Translations under genes and position numbers: made by a program
Notes under the pieces: model-generated
The model's database searches: none
What the model saw: the letters and a program-made list of their open reading frames with translations, nothing else
What the model was told of the DNA's origin: nothing
Shown: in pieces, positions 36,441 to 44,241 of the stretch
How the letters are laid out: every line of letters begins with the position of its first letter
Numbering within the stretch: the first letter of the stretch is position 1
Assembly: GCA_028285625.1 (NCBI GenBank)
Contig: JANQOX010000003.1
Coordinates: forward strand, 91,737 to 155,736
Length of the DNA: 64,000 bases
Direction: 5' to 3'
Source: Myxococcota bacterium
Lineage (GTDB): Bacteria; Myxococcota_A; UBA9160; UBA6930

Positions 36441-37448
36441 ATGAACCGGCCGCGCGTCTCGGTGCTGCTCCCCGCGCGGGATGCCGCCGACACGCTCTCG
36501 CCGTGCCTTCGCAGCATCGCCCGGCAGACGCTCCCCGACTTCGAGTGCATCGTGGTGGACGACGGCTCACGCGACGCGACCGCCGAGCAGGTGGCCGACG
36601 TCGCACGGCAGGACCCCCGCTTCCGCTTGGTTGCGAGCCCACGGCGCGGGCTCGTGCACGCGTTGCAGACGGGGCTCGCCGAGTGCCGGGGCGACTACGT
36701 CGCGCGCATGGATGCCGACGACGTGATGCACCGCGCCCGATTGGCCCGGCAGGTAGTACGCCTCGACGCCGAGCCGGGTCTCTCGGGTGTGGGCACGCGG
36801 GTCAGGCTCTTTCCGAGCGGCGCCGTGCGCGACGGCATGCGCCGCTACCGCGGCTGGCTCGATGGCGTGCTCTCGCCCGAGGACGTGGCTCGCGAGGCCT
36901 TCGTCGAGTGCCCGATCGTGCACCCCACCCTGTGTCTTCGGCGTGAAGTGGCCCAGACCCTCGGCTATCGCGACCTCGGCTGGCCCGAAGACTACGACCT
37001 GATCCTGCGACTGCTGGCAGCAGGGCATGCCCTGGCGGTGCTTCCCGAGCGCCTGCTGCTCTGGCGGGAGCACGAGGGCCGCCTGTCGCGAACCCATGCT
37101 TCCTACGCCCAGCCGCGCTTCGTGGCCTGCAAGGCCGCCTTCCTGGCCGAGGGATTTCTCGGCGAGGCGGACGACTACGTGCTCTGGGGACACGGCGATA
37201 CGGGCCGTGCCCTTCGTCGGGCGCTGGCCGCGCTCGGCAAGCGGCCCACCCACATCGTCGAACTCCACCCCGGACGCCTCGGGCAACGCATCCACGGGGC
37301 GCCGGTCGTCCCGCCCGACGCGCTTCGCGCGCTACGCCCTCCGCGCATCCTGGTCTCGGTCGCCGGGGAGAAGCCGCGCGGCGAGATTCGGGATGCGCTG
37401 GCGGCCATGGGCTTCGACGAGGGGCGCCACTACCTCTGCGCCGCCTGA
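36441..37448 (+). CDS. Family 2 glycosyltransferase fused to a Rossmann-like domain
   Basis: A 335-residue protein. Residues 1-230 are a GT-A (GT2) domain: MNRPRVSVLLPARDAADTLSPCLRSIARQTL, the UDP-sugar aspartate in VVDDGSRDATAEQ, the metal-binding motif ARMDADDVMH (DxD), and GWPEDYDLILRL. Residues about 235-335 contain DDYVLWGHGDTGRALRRAL and HIVELHPGRLGQRIHGAPVV, which look like a nucleotide-binding Rossmann domain of the PglD-N or sugar-acyltransferase-associated kind. ATG 36441 has GGAG six bases upstream. It would transfer a sugar to an envelope or secreted acceptor; no other polysaccharide genes are nearby. Confidence 0.85.
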   Translation: MNRPRVSVLLPARDAADTLSPCLRSIARQTLPDFECIVVDDGSRDATAEQVADVARQDPRFRLVASPRRGLVHALQTGLAECRGDYVARMDADDVMHRARLARQVVRLDAEPGLSGVGTRVRLFPSGAVRDGMRRYRGWLDGVLSPEDVAREAFVECPIVHPTLCLRREVAQTLGYRDLGWPEDYDLILRLLAAGHALAVLPERLLLWREHEGRLSRTHASYAQPRFVACKAAFLAEGFLGEADDYVLWGHGDTGRALRRALAALGKRPTHIVELHPGRLGQRIHGAPVVPPDALRALRPPRILVSVAGEKPRGEIRDALAAMGFDEGRHYLCAA

Positions 37449-37518
37449 CCGGGGCCCAGCCATGACGCAGGTCCGGTTCGTGACGTCGGGGGATCGGCGC
37501 GCGACCCGCCGGTCCGCC

Positions 37519-37524
37519 TATCCT
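37519..37524 (+). promoter_or_regulatory. -10-like hexamer TATCCT before the Fpg/Nei gene
   Basis: TATCCT lies eight bases before ATG 37533 and no Shine-Dalgarno is present, matching the leaderless pattern seen at several other genes in this window. Confidence 0.4.
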
Positions 37525-37532
37525 GGCGGGGC

Positions 37533-38432
37533 ATGCCCGAGCTGCCGGACATCGAGCTCTACCTGTCGGCCCTGGCATCGCGCGTGGTCGGCGAACCGCT
37601 GGAGCGGGCGCGTGTGCCCAGCATTTCGCTGCTGCGAAGCGTCGATCCGCCGCTCTCGGCGGCCGAGGGGCGGCGCGTCACCGGGCTTCGCCGGCTGGGC
37701 AAGCGCGTGGTGTTCGACATGGAGGACGACCTCTTTCTCGTCTTCCACCTGATGATCTCGGGCCGCTTTCAGTGGAAGAAGGCGGGCGCCAAGCCTCCGG
37801 GCCGGCGGGGCCACGCGGCCTTCGACTTTCCGAAGGGCACGCTGCTGCTGACCGAGGCGGGCACCAAGAAGCGCGCGAGCCTTCACGTGGTGCGAGGCGA
37901 GCCGGGCCTCGCGGAGCTCGACCCGGGCGGCCTCGAGGTGCTCGCGTGCACGCTCGACGCCTTCCGAGAGGCGCTCACACGCGAGAGCCACACGTTGAAG
38001 CGCACGCTCACCGACCCGCGGCTGTTCAGCGGCATCGGCAACGCATACTCCGACGAGATCCTGCACCGGGCGCGGCTCTCGCCCGTGAAGCTCACCCGCA
38101 GGCTCGAGGACGACGAGACCGAGCGCCTGTTCGCCGCCACGCAGGACGTGCTGCGCGAATGGACCGAACGCCTGCGCCACGAGGTGGGCGATGGCTTCCC
38201 CGAGAAGGTCACGGCGTTCCGTCCGGAGATGGCCGTGCACGGGCGCTTCCGTGAACCATGCCCCGACTGCGGGTCGCCCGTGCAGCGCATCGTGCGCGGG
38301 GACCACGAGACCAACTACTGCGCCACCTGCCAGACGGGCGGCAAGCTCCTGGCCGACCGCGCGCTCTCGCAGCTACTCAAGAAGGACTGGCCGCGCACCC
38401 TCGAAGAGATGGAGGAACGCCGCCGGTCCTAG
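37533..38432 (+). CDS. Fpg/Nei family DNA glycosylase
   Basis: A 299-residue base-excision repair enzyme that removes oxidised bases and nicks the DNA. The N-terminus [10 protein letters not shown] carries the catalytic proline and glutamate exposed after Met removal. [32 protein letters not shown] (helix-two-turn-helix) and the C-terminal zinc finger [12 protein letters not shown]...[10 protein letters not shown] (four Cys) are all intact. The HxGRF variant and the long C-terminal tail after the finger ([27 protein letters not shown]) distinguish it from classic MutM. It could be Fpg- or Nei-like in specificity. It is monocistronic by position. Confidence 0.93.
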   Translation: MPELPDIELYLSALASRVVGEPLERARVPSISLLRSVDPPLSAAEGRRVTGLRRLGKRVVFDMEDDLFLVFHLMISGRFQWKKAGAKPPGRRGHAAFDFPKGTLLLTEAGTKKRASLHVVRGEPGLAELDPGGLEVLACTLDAFREALTRESHTLKRTLTDPRLFSGIGNAYSDEILHRARLSPVKLTRRLEDDETERLFAATQDVLREWTERLRHEVGDGFPEKVTAFRPEMAVHGRFREPCPDCGSPVQRIVRGDHETNYCATCQTGGKLLADRALSQLLKKDWPRTLEEMEERRRS

Positions 38433-38440
38433 GACCGGCG
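38421..38440. terminator. 20-bp perfect palindrome spanning the Fpg/Nei stop codon
   Basis: CGCCGGTCCTAGGACCGGCG is perfectly self-complementary and contains the TAG stop (38430-38432). As RNA it gives an 8-bp stem with a CUAG loop. It lies in the 40-base convergent gap and may act as a bidirectional terminator, although there is no T-run on either side. Confidence 0.45.
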
Positions 38441-38472
38441 ATCGACTCCGAGCGACCAGCGGGATCCGATGC

Positions 38473-41046
38473 CTAGGGAAGCGGCGCCGTGGTGAGCGTG
38501 ATGTCCGTGAAGTGGCCGTCCAGGGCGATGTTGCGACCGCCCATCCCGGGGTAGCTCCCGGCGGTGAAGTTGTTGTCGATGGTGTCGTTCTTGCCGAGAC
38601 GGATCGCCATTTCGTCACCGTTCGCCGTGGGGAACGCGGTGTTCGAGTTGGAGAAGGTGTCGAGTCCGACGCTGATCAGCACCTCGATGCTCGCGTTCGT
38701 GGTACCGACGATCGTCGCGCCGTTGGTCCCCGAGAACGGCACGTCCTCATCGGAGGAGGACCCGCCCACACCGTCGTTGATGCTCGTGGCGCTCGGCGTG
38801 AAGTCGAAGCTCGTCGGGGCGCCGCCGTCGATCCTGTAGCTCGCCTGCACGGGCGTGGTGATCGTCGCCGATCCGCCGCCATCCTGGAAGCCGATCCCGT
38901 CCTGATAGCCGTCGCTGATGCGGTCGAGCGCGCCCGAAATCGAGTGGTCGATGTCGAGCGTCCATTCCTCCCCGGCCACCGCCACGACGTCGAAGTTGAT
39001 CCGGTACGAGCCGGTCGCGCTCGACGAGGCGTCGTTGGTGGTGCAGCCGGCGTCGGCGCCGAGCATGCCTCGCAGGTTGGCCTGGATGTTCGGCCCGAGC
39101 TGGCTGGCGCTCACGCGGTGGCGCCACTCTCGCAGCCAGCAGCCCCCCTGCTGACGGAAGTCGCCCGAGGAGAGATCCGTCACCACCAGATTCTCGAGCG
39201 TGGTCGTCGGCGCGGGAACCAGATCGGCGAACAGGCCGATGAAGCCACCCGGCATCCGAGAGAGCTCGACCGGAGACAGTTCGAGGCCCAGGAACGAAGG
39301 CACCGGGAACGCGTCGATCGCACTCTCGAGCTCGGGCGCGAAGGCGGGGAAGAGCGCCCCGAAGACCACGATCAGCGAGGCTTCGCTGGCGCCGAGCAGG
39401 TTCTCGATCACCGTGATCTCAGGGGCCGGGCCCCCCGCGGTGTTCAGCGAGAACTCGAGACCGGCCGGGGTGAACAACAGGTCGAGGCCGGCATCGAGTT
39501 CGATCTCGAGCACCAGCGGCGTGATCGAGGCCCCTGGCAGCTCGATCGCCACCTGCAGGCCGGCGATCTTCATCTCGGCGAACTCCCCACTCGGCCCGGG
39601 CCCGCCCGTGAACACGGGCGCCAGCGACGGCGAGATGTGGATGACCGCGGGCTCGGTGCCGTAGGCCGCCAGCTCCGGAACGAAGCTGCTCAGGAAGATC
39701 GCGGTGAGCGGAACGCCGAAGAACTCGGTGATGTCGCTCTGGAGCAGCCCGTTCTCGATCTGCGTCTTCAGCAGCTGGTTCATCGCCGACGTGGAGATGC
39801 CGAAGGCCATGCCGTAGGGCAGTCCGCCGACCGGCGTGGTCGGGCCGAAGGTGGGGAACGTCTCGTTCACCGTGTACGAGGCGGGCAGGTCCGGCGCGCC
39901 GGGCGCGGGCGTCGGCGAGAAGATCGCCGCGTCGGCCGACAGGGTGAGCCCCGTGGCATCCTCGACGATCGAGACGATCTCGGTGTCGACCTCACCGCCG
40001 AGGGCGTCGCCCACCGGGCCAGCGATCGAGATGCCCGCCAGTGCATCCTGGATGCCCCCGGCGATCGGCGAGTCGAGGGGCCCGGCGCCATCGGGGTCGC
40101 CCAGGTTGTCCTCGAAGCCGTCCTGCATGAGCTGCTGGATGTCGCCCTGCCCCATGATGAGGTTGATGATGTCGCCGATCACCGGGTCGTCGCAGACCCC
40201 GGAGACGAACTGGGAGGTGAAGCCCCCGAGCACGACCGAGACCGCGCCGACCTGGTTCACGTCCACGTAGCTGGGGTCGCTGGCCAGGGGCAGCATGTCG
40301 AAGCTGCCGCCGATGGCGGTCGAGGCGGTCTGGACCTCGAGCGTGCACGATCCCAGCCAGTCGAGGTCGAGATCCACCTCGAGGAAGAAGTCGGTGATGG
40401 TGATGGTCGTGTCGATGCCGCCCGGGCCAGTCTCGGCGTCGAGCCCGAATCCCGCGAAGCCCACCTCGACGACGTTCGCTGCGTAGGAGACGATGCCCCC
40501 GAAGGTTCCGGTGGCGATCGGGTTCTGGCCCGCGATCAGCGAGCTGATGTCGAGCGCGCCGGCCGAGAGGCTCTCGACGATGGGCGAGATCTGGTCGAGT
40601 CCGGTCTCTTCGAGACGGAGCCCGAGCCCCTGGGGCGAGCGGGTGCCGTCGAGCACGAAGCCGGTGTTCACGCCATCGCCCACCACGACGATGAGGTCCT
40701 CGCGGAACGTGGTCCCGTTGTTGAGCAGCGCCTCGACGCGGATGCGGTTGAACACGTCGGACGGGACGACCGGCACGTCCACGGTCCAGTTCGGTCCGAC
40801 GGTGACCGGGATGCCGTTGGCGGTGAGGCTGGTGAAGAGCCCCCAACGCACGAGCCGCCCCTGCACCGTGACCTGGGTCCCATTCAGGAAGGTTCCGTGG
40901 ACGGGGCTGTCGACGAGAAGCGCCGGCGCGGGCCCGGGGCCCCCGCAGCTCGCACCCACCGCCCCGAACACCAGGGCGACCAGCATGACGAAGAACAGGA
41001 TGCGCGACCGGACGGGCCGGGCAGTTCGGGCGGGGTGGAGATGCAA
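38473..41046 (-). CDS. Large exported beta-rich protein, possible lipoprotein, unknown function
   Basis: About 857 residues with an N-terminal export signal (ARTARPVRSRILFFVMLVALVFGAVGASCGG). The Cys after GAS could be lipidated, but the lipobox is imperfect. The first mature domain (VDSPVHGTFLNGTQVTVQGRL) resembles Ig-like surface repeats. The middle alternates hydrophobic helices and beta strands (DALAGISIAGPVGDAL; AFPVPSFLGLELSPVELSRMPGGFIGLFADLV), reminiscent of TULIP/BPI-type lipid-binding proteins, and the last 200 residues are Gly/Ser/Thr-rich beta. I do not recognise a family with confidence. TTG 41046 with GAGGACG upstream is preferred to TTG 41109, which lies in an AT-rich, promoter-like stretch with no ribosome site. 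Confidence 0.7.
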   Translation of the reverse strand: MHLHPARTARPVRSRILFFVMLVALVFGAVGASCGGPGPAPALLVDSPVHGTFLNGTQVTVQGRLVRWGLFTSLTANGIPVTVGPNWTVDVPVVPSDVFNRIRVEALLNNGTTFREDLIVVVGDGVNTGFVLDGTRSPQGLGLRLEETGLDQISPIVESLSAGALDISSLIAGQNPIATGTFGGIVSYAANVVEVGFAGFGLDAETGPGGIDTTITITDFFLEVDLDLDWLGSCTLEVQTASTAIGGSFDMLPLASDPSYVDVNQVGAVSVVLGGFTSQFVSGVCDDPVIGDIINLIMGQGDIQQLMQDGFEDNLGDPDGAGPLDSPIAGGIQDALAGISIAGPVGDALGGEVDTEIVSIVEDATGLTLSADAAIFSPTPAPGAPDLPASYTVNETFPTFGPTTPVGGLPYGMAFGISTSAMNQLLKTQIENGLLQSDITEFFGVPLTAIFLSSFVPELAAYGTEPAVIHISPSLAPVFTGGPGPSGEFAEMKIAGLQVAIELPGASITPLVLEIELDAGLDLLFTPAGLEFSLNTAGGPAPEITVIENLLGASEASLIVVFGALFPAFAPELESAIDAFPVPSFLGLELSPVELSRMPGGFIGLFADLVPAPTTTLENLVVTDLSSGDFRQQGGCWLREWRHRVSASQLGPNIQANLRGMLGADAGCTTNDASSSATGSYRINFDVVAVAGEEWTLDIDHSISGALDRISDGYQDGIGFQDGGGSATITTPVQASYRIDGGAPTSFDFTPSATSINDGVGGSSSDEDVPFSGTNGATIVGTTNASIEVLISVGLDTFSNSNTAFPTANGDEMAIRLGKNDTIDNNFTAGSYPGMGGRNIALDGHFTDITLTTAPLP

Positions 41047-41089
41047 CAGGTTCGTCCTCGAGGTGCGGGTGTCTTGCTGGAGGCCTTGC

Positions 41090-41140
41090 TTTAGTAGAAC
41101 GTGTTTCAAAAATCCAGAAAAATCGACCCGAACCTAGGGA
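41090..41140 (-). promoter_or_regulatory. AT-rich putative promoter for the large exported protein
   Basis: The minus strand here reads TTTTTCTGGATTTTTGAAACACGTTCTACTAAAG, unusually AT-rich for this genome. TACTAA could be a -10 about 50 bases before the preferred TTG start, with a weak -35 about 17 bases upstream. Strength and exact position are uncertain. Confidence 0.35.
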
Positions 41141-41209
41141 TTCTTCCAGGGAGATGCCGGGCCGGCGTCGGCACACATCTTCCCCCAGGGGACTCCCCGA
41201 TCGGGCCGC

Positions 41210-41923
41210 TCAGGGGGCGCCTTGGGCAGGAGCCGCTTCTCCGAGCAGGGTCAGCGCGTCGTTTCGCAGCAACCGCGGGTCGAGGAGCCCCGTGCTGTAG
41301 ACGTTCCGGATCCGTCCGCGATCGTCGACCAGGAAGACCTTGAGGACGTGGCGTAGCTGGCCCGTCCAGTCTCCATCGGGCCCACGCAAGACCACGAAGT
41401 CCTGACCGAAGTCGCGCAGGACAGGGGCGATGGCATCGGGAGACGCGGCGGTCAGGAAGCGCCAGTCGGTGCTCGGCGCCAACCCCGCGCGCAGGCGCTC
41501 CATGGCCTCGGGCGTGTCCCGCGCCGGGTCGAAGCTCACCGTCACCAGCTGGACGCGATCTCGCAGCGCGGGGTCGGCCGCGAGCGCGGTGTCGAGTTCG
41601 GCCAAGCTCGCCGTCGCCAGCGGGCACGCCTCGGGGCACGAGAGATAGACGAACGAAACGAAGGCCGACTCGCCCGGCGCGAGTGCGAGCAGGGGTTCGG
41701 GCTCGCCCCCGCGCCCGAGCAGCTCGTGGGCGCCCACCCGGCCGACGGGCGGAAGCTCGTAGCTACCCGGTGCCGGCGGCTCGAATCGGGGCGGTGGAGC
41801 CGCGCGATGGTCGTGACCCGCGCCGTGGCCGTGCTGCGCGTCGGCGTGCCCCGCCGCGGCGACCCCCAGCGCGACCGCGAGCGCCGCCAGGTGGGCGAGC
41901 GTGCCCTTCGACGCGCGGCTCAC
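41210..41923 (-). CDS. SCO1/SenC-type copper chaperone
   Basis: A 237-residue periplasmic thioredoxin-fold protein of the SCO1/SenC/PrrC family, which delivers copper or reduces thiols on copper proteins. The N-terminal signal (GTLAHLAALAVALGVAAAGHADA) is followed by a His-rich segment HGHGAGHDHRAAPP, the CX3C copper site in YLSCPEACPLATASL, and the distal histidine in QLRHVLKVFLVDDRG. GTG 41923 overlaps the TGA of the upstream gene (GTGA), so it is translationally coupled to the predicted methanethiol oxidase, a copper enzyme. It very likely metallates that enzyme. Upstream frame extensions run inside the neighbouring gene. Confidence 0.9.
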   Translation of the reverse strand: MSRASKGTLAHLAALAVALGVAAAGHADAQHGHGAGHDHRAAPPPRFEPPAPGSYELPPVGRVGAHELLGRGGEPEPLLALAPGESAFVSFVYLSCPEACPLATASLAELDTALAADPALRDRVQLVTVSFDPARDTPEAMERLRAGLAPSTDWRFLTAASPDAIAPVLRDFGQDFVVLRGPDGDWTGQLRHVLKVFLVDDRGRIRNVYSTGLLDPRLLRNDALTLLGEAAPAQGAP

Positions 41924-43233
41924 GGTGCGGCTGCGACGTCGCCCGACGAAGCCGGCACCTGCCCCGTGTAGAAACCGATCTGGCCGAAGCGCATGATGTG
42001 CGGCCGACCGAGCTGCTTCTCGCGAAAGTCGATCTCGAAGGTGGGCGTGAGCTCCTTGTCGTCCCAGGTGAACGCCTTCAGGAACTGCTCGTCTTCGCCG
42101 CCCGTGCCGTCCCACTGCGACAGCAGCGAGCTGGTGAAGTAGATGCGATCGCCATCCCAGGACTGCGAGACCATGTTCACCTGCGAGCCGATCTTGCGCT
42201 CGTAGACCTGCTTGGCGTTGCGCGGGTCGGACACGTCGAAGACGCGAACCTTGCCGTCCATGAACGTGTCGACGAACAGGAAGCGGTCGTCCGCCGACAG
42301 GCTGATGTCGACGGCGAGCAGCGGCTGCTCCTCGCGGGGGCCGATGTCACCCACCTTCACCGCCTCGAACGTGCCGTCGTCCTTGCGGAAGACACCCCAG
42401 AGTTCGCCGGTGAGCGCGGCCTCGATGAAGGCGTAGTCGTGACCCTCCTGCAGCGCCCAGCGAATCTCGAGGGGAGCACCCGGCACCTCGAGCACCTGCA
42501 GGGGCTTTCGCGCGTGGAGGTCCCAGACCACGACCTCGTTGCCGAAGTTCTTCATCGCCTCGGCGTCGCCCATCAGCTCGGCCAGGGGCCGCATGTAGTT
42601 CGCGTGCCCGGTGAACGACGAGGTGAGCAGGCGATTGAGCCCGGCATTCACCCGGGCGTCGTAGCCGTAGGGCGCCTCGTCGGGCATCCAGATCGTGCGG
42701 ATGTACTCGCCCTCGTTCGTGTACTCGACCATCGCCGTGCGCCCGCCGTGGTCTTCGGCGTTGGAGAGCGCGGAGATCAGCATGCGTCCCGGCAGCGCGT
42801 AGAAGCCGTGGGGGCCCACGACGCCACCGCTCTTCTCCACGAAGTCGTCGATGGTGCGCACCAGCTTCGGGTGGGCCGGATCGGTCGCGATGTCGAACAG
42901 GTAGATCATGCTGGTGTCGAGGCCGCCGACCCAGAAGTGGCGGCGATCGTCGGTGAGCCCGCCGTGGTGCGCTTCGTGGCGACCGCCCACCGACACCGAG
43001 TCCACGACCTGGCCGTAGTCTTCGCGCGCGGGATTCGTCCCCACGGTGACGACCTTGTCCGACCCGTCGCCCCAGCCTTCGACGCCGAGGGTCCAGATGT
43101 AGACGTAGTCTTCCTGCCCTTCGAGCTTCGGCAGATAGGGCGACTGGCAGGTCTCGTCGGCGGCGACGGGAACCGCAGCCACGAACGTCGCGAGCGCGAA
43201 GGCCATGAGAGAAGCGAGAGTGCCGGTTCGCAT
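41920..43233 (-). CDS. mtoX: Selenium-binding protein (SBP56) family, predicted copper-dependent methanethiol oxidase
   Basis: A 437-residue beta-propeller of the SBP56 family with a cleavable signal (MRTGTLASLMAFALATFVAAVPVAADET). Bacterial exported members are copper-dependent methanethiol oxidases that convert CH3SH to formaldehyde, sulfide and peroxide. Family features visible are SVGGRHEAHHGGLTDDRRHFWVGGLDTSMIYLFD (candidate His ligands), GPHGFYALPGRMLISALSN, LTSSFTGHANYMRPL, EVVVWDLHARKPLQ and ISLSADDRFLFVDTFMDGKVRVFDVSDP. ATG 43233 has GGAGGT seven bases upstream; TAGCAT near 43251-43256 may be the -10. The coupled SCO1 gene downstream supports the copper-enzyme reading. The activity is inferred, because the family also contains proteins of other or unknown function. 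Confidence 0.85.
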   Translation of the reverse strand: MRTGTLASLMAFALATFVAAVPVAADETCQSPYLPKLEGQEDYVYIWTLGVEGWGDGSDKVVTVGTNPAREDYGQVVDSVSVGGRHEAHHGGLTDDRRHFWVGGLDTSMIYLFDIATDPAHPKLVRTIDDFVEKSGGVVGPHGFYALPGRMLISALSNAEDHGGRTAMVEYTNEGEYIRTIWMPDEAPYGYDARVNAGLNRLLTSSFTGHANYMRPLAELMGDAEAMKNFGNEVVVWDLHARKPLQVLEVPGAPLEIRWALQEGHDYAFIEAALTGELWGVFRKDDGTFEAVKVGDIGPREEQPLLAVDISLSADDRFLFVDTFMDGKVRVFDVSDPRNAKQVYERKIGSQVNMVSQSWDGDRIYFTSSLLSQWDGTGGEDEQFLKAFTWDDKELTPTFEIDFREKQLGRPHIMRFGQIGFYTGQVPASSGDVAAAP

Positions 43234-43325
43234 GGATGGACCTCCAATGAGGCTGCCATGCTACCACCGCCCTCGGGCGCGCGGCGCAGGCCCGGTCCCC
43301 GCACGGGACCCGACCTTGGACGAAG

Positions 43326-44192
43326 CTAGGCCGGAGGCGACTCGGGGTTTTGCCCCAGTACGCGGTCCACCACGTGGACCAGGCCGTCTTCGTGCTGGGG
43401 TGCGGTCACCCAGTCGGCGGCACGTCGGACCTCGGGCGTGGCGTTGCCCATGGCCACGCCATAGCCCGCACCCCGAATCATCGTGAGGTCGTTCACATCG
43501 TCGCCCACCGCGCAGATCGCCGCGGAGGGCACGCCAGCGCGCGCGGCCACCGGCTGCAGCGCGCCCCATTTGTTCGCGCGGGCGGTGCAGACCTGGAGAC
43601 AGAAGGCGCCCTCCATGCGCGCGTCCATCACGTGCGGGTGATACGCGCCGGGGTAGCGCGCCTCGATCTCCGCGGCGGCCGCGTCGAGCGGCTCGCGCTG
43701 CCCGAAAGCGATCACACCGAGCGCATCCTCGCGGCGTTGCTCGCAGAGCCGCGGCGCGATTTCGGCGAACGCCCGGTTGCGCTCGAAGTACCGCTGCGTC
43801 GGCCCTCCCCACGCGCTCGACTGGTCGATGGCGAAGTCGCCCCCGCCCTGCCCTTCGTCGCGCTGGATGATCACCGTCTGCCCGTGGGAGCGAACGATCT
43901 GCGCCACGGCGCGAAAGGCCTCGGGCGTGTAGCCCTCGGTGTGGAGCGTCTGGCCGCGTTCGTCCTTGACGATGGCTCCACCCAGGCAGACCGCAGGGGC
44001 CGGGAGACCGAGCACCGCGACCACGCTGCGGGTGCGACGCCAGCGCCGACCCGTAGCGATCACGACGTGCAGGCCTTCGCCGTGGGCGCGGTGCAGCGCG
44101 TCGCGCACGCGGGGAGGCACGTCGTCCTCCCCCGCGACGAGCGTTCCGTCGACGTCGAGCGCCAGCATCCGAATGCCGGGCGGCGGCGTCAC
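43326..44192 (-). CDS. HAD-superfamily (Cof-type) phosphatase
   Basis: A 288-residue HAD hydrolase of the Cof/IIB type, usually acting on sugar or nucleotide phosphates. Motif I is LALDVDGTLV (nucleophile Asp), motif II lies in VVIATGRR, the conserved Lys is in ANKWGALQPVAARAGV and motif IV is VGDDVNDLTMI. The large cap is inserted between motifs II and III. It starts at GTG 44192, 49 bases after the stop of pabB. The substrate is unknown. Confidence 0.88.
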   Translation of the reverse strand: MTPPPGIRMLALDVDGTLVAGEDDVPPRVRDALHRAHGEGLHVVIATGRRWRRTRSVVAVLGLPAPAVCLGGAIVKDERGQTLHTEGYTPEAFRAVAQIVRSHGQTVIIQRDEGQGGGDFAIDQSSAWGGPTQRYFERNRAFAEIAPRLCEQRREDALGVIAFGQREPLDAAAAEIEARYPGAYHPHVMDARMEGAFCLQVCTARANKWGALQPVAARAGVPSAAICAVGDDVNDLTMIRGAGYGVAMGNATPEVRRAADWVTAPQHEDGLVHVVDRVLGQNPESPPA

Positions 44193-44241
44193 GGGAGCCC
44201 CGCTTTCGGCGCGGTCCCGCGAGCGACGGTCATCGTCGCGG

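Noticed and set aside
41047..41109. TTG start at 41109 for the large exported protein
   Set aside because: No ribosome site precedes it and the sequence there is AT-rich and promoter-like. TTG 41046 has GAGGACG at workable spacing.
41210..42115. Longer SCO1 reading frame starting at 42115
   Set aside because: The added residues lie inside the methanethiol oxidase gene and are basic low-complexity. GTG 41923 starts directly before a signal peptide.
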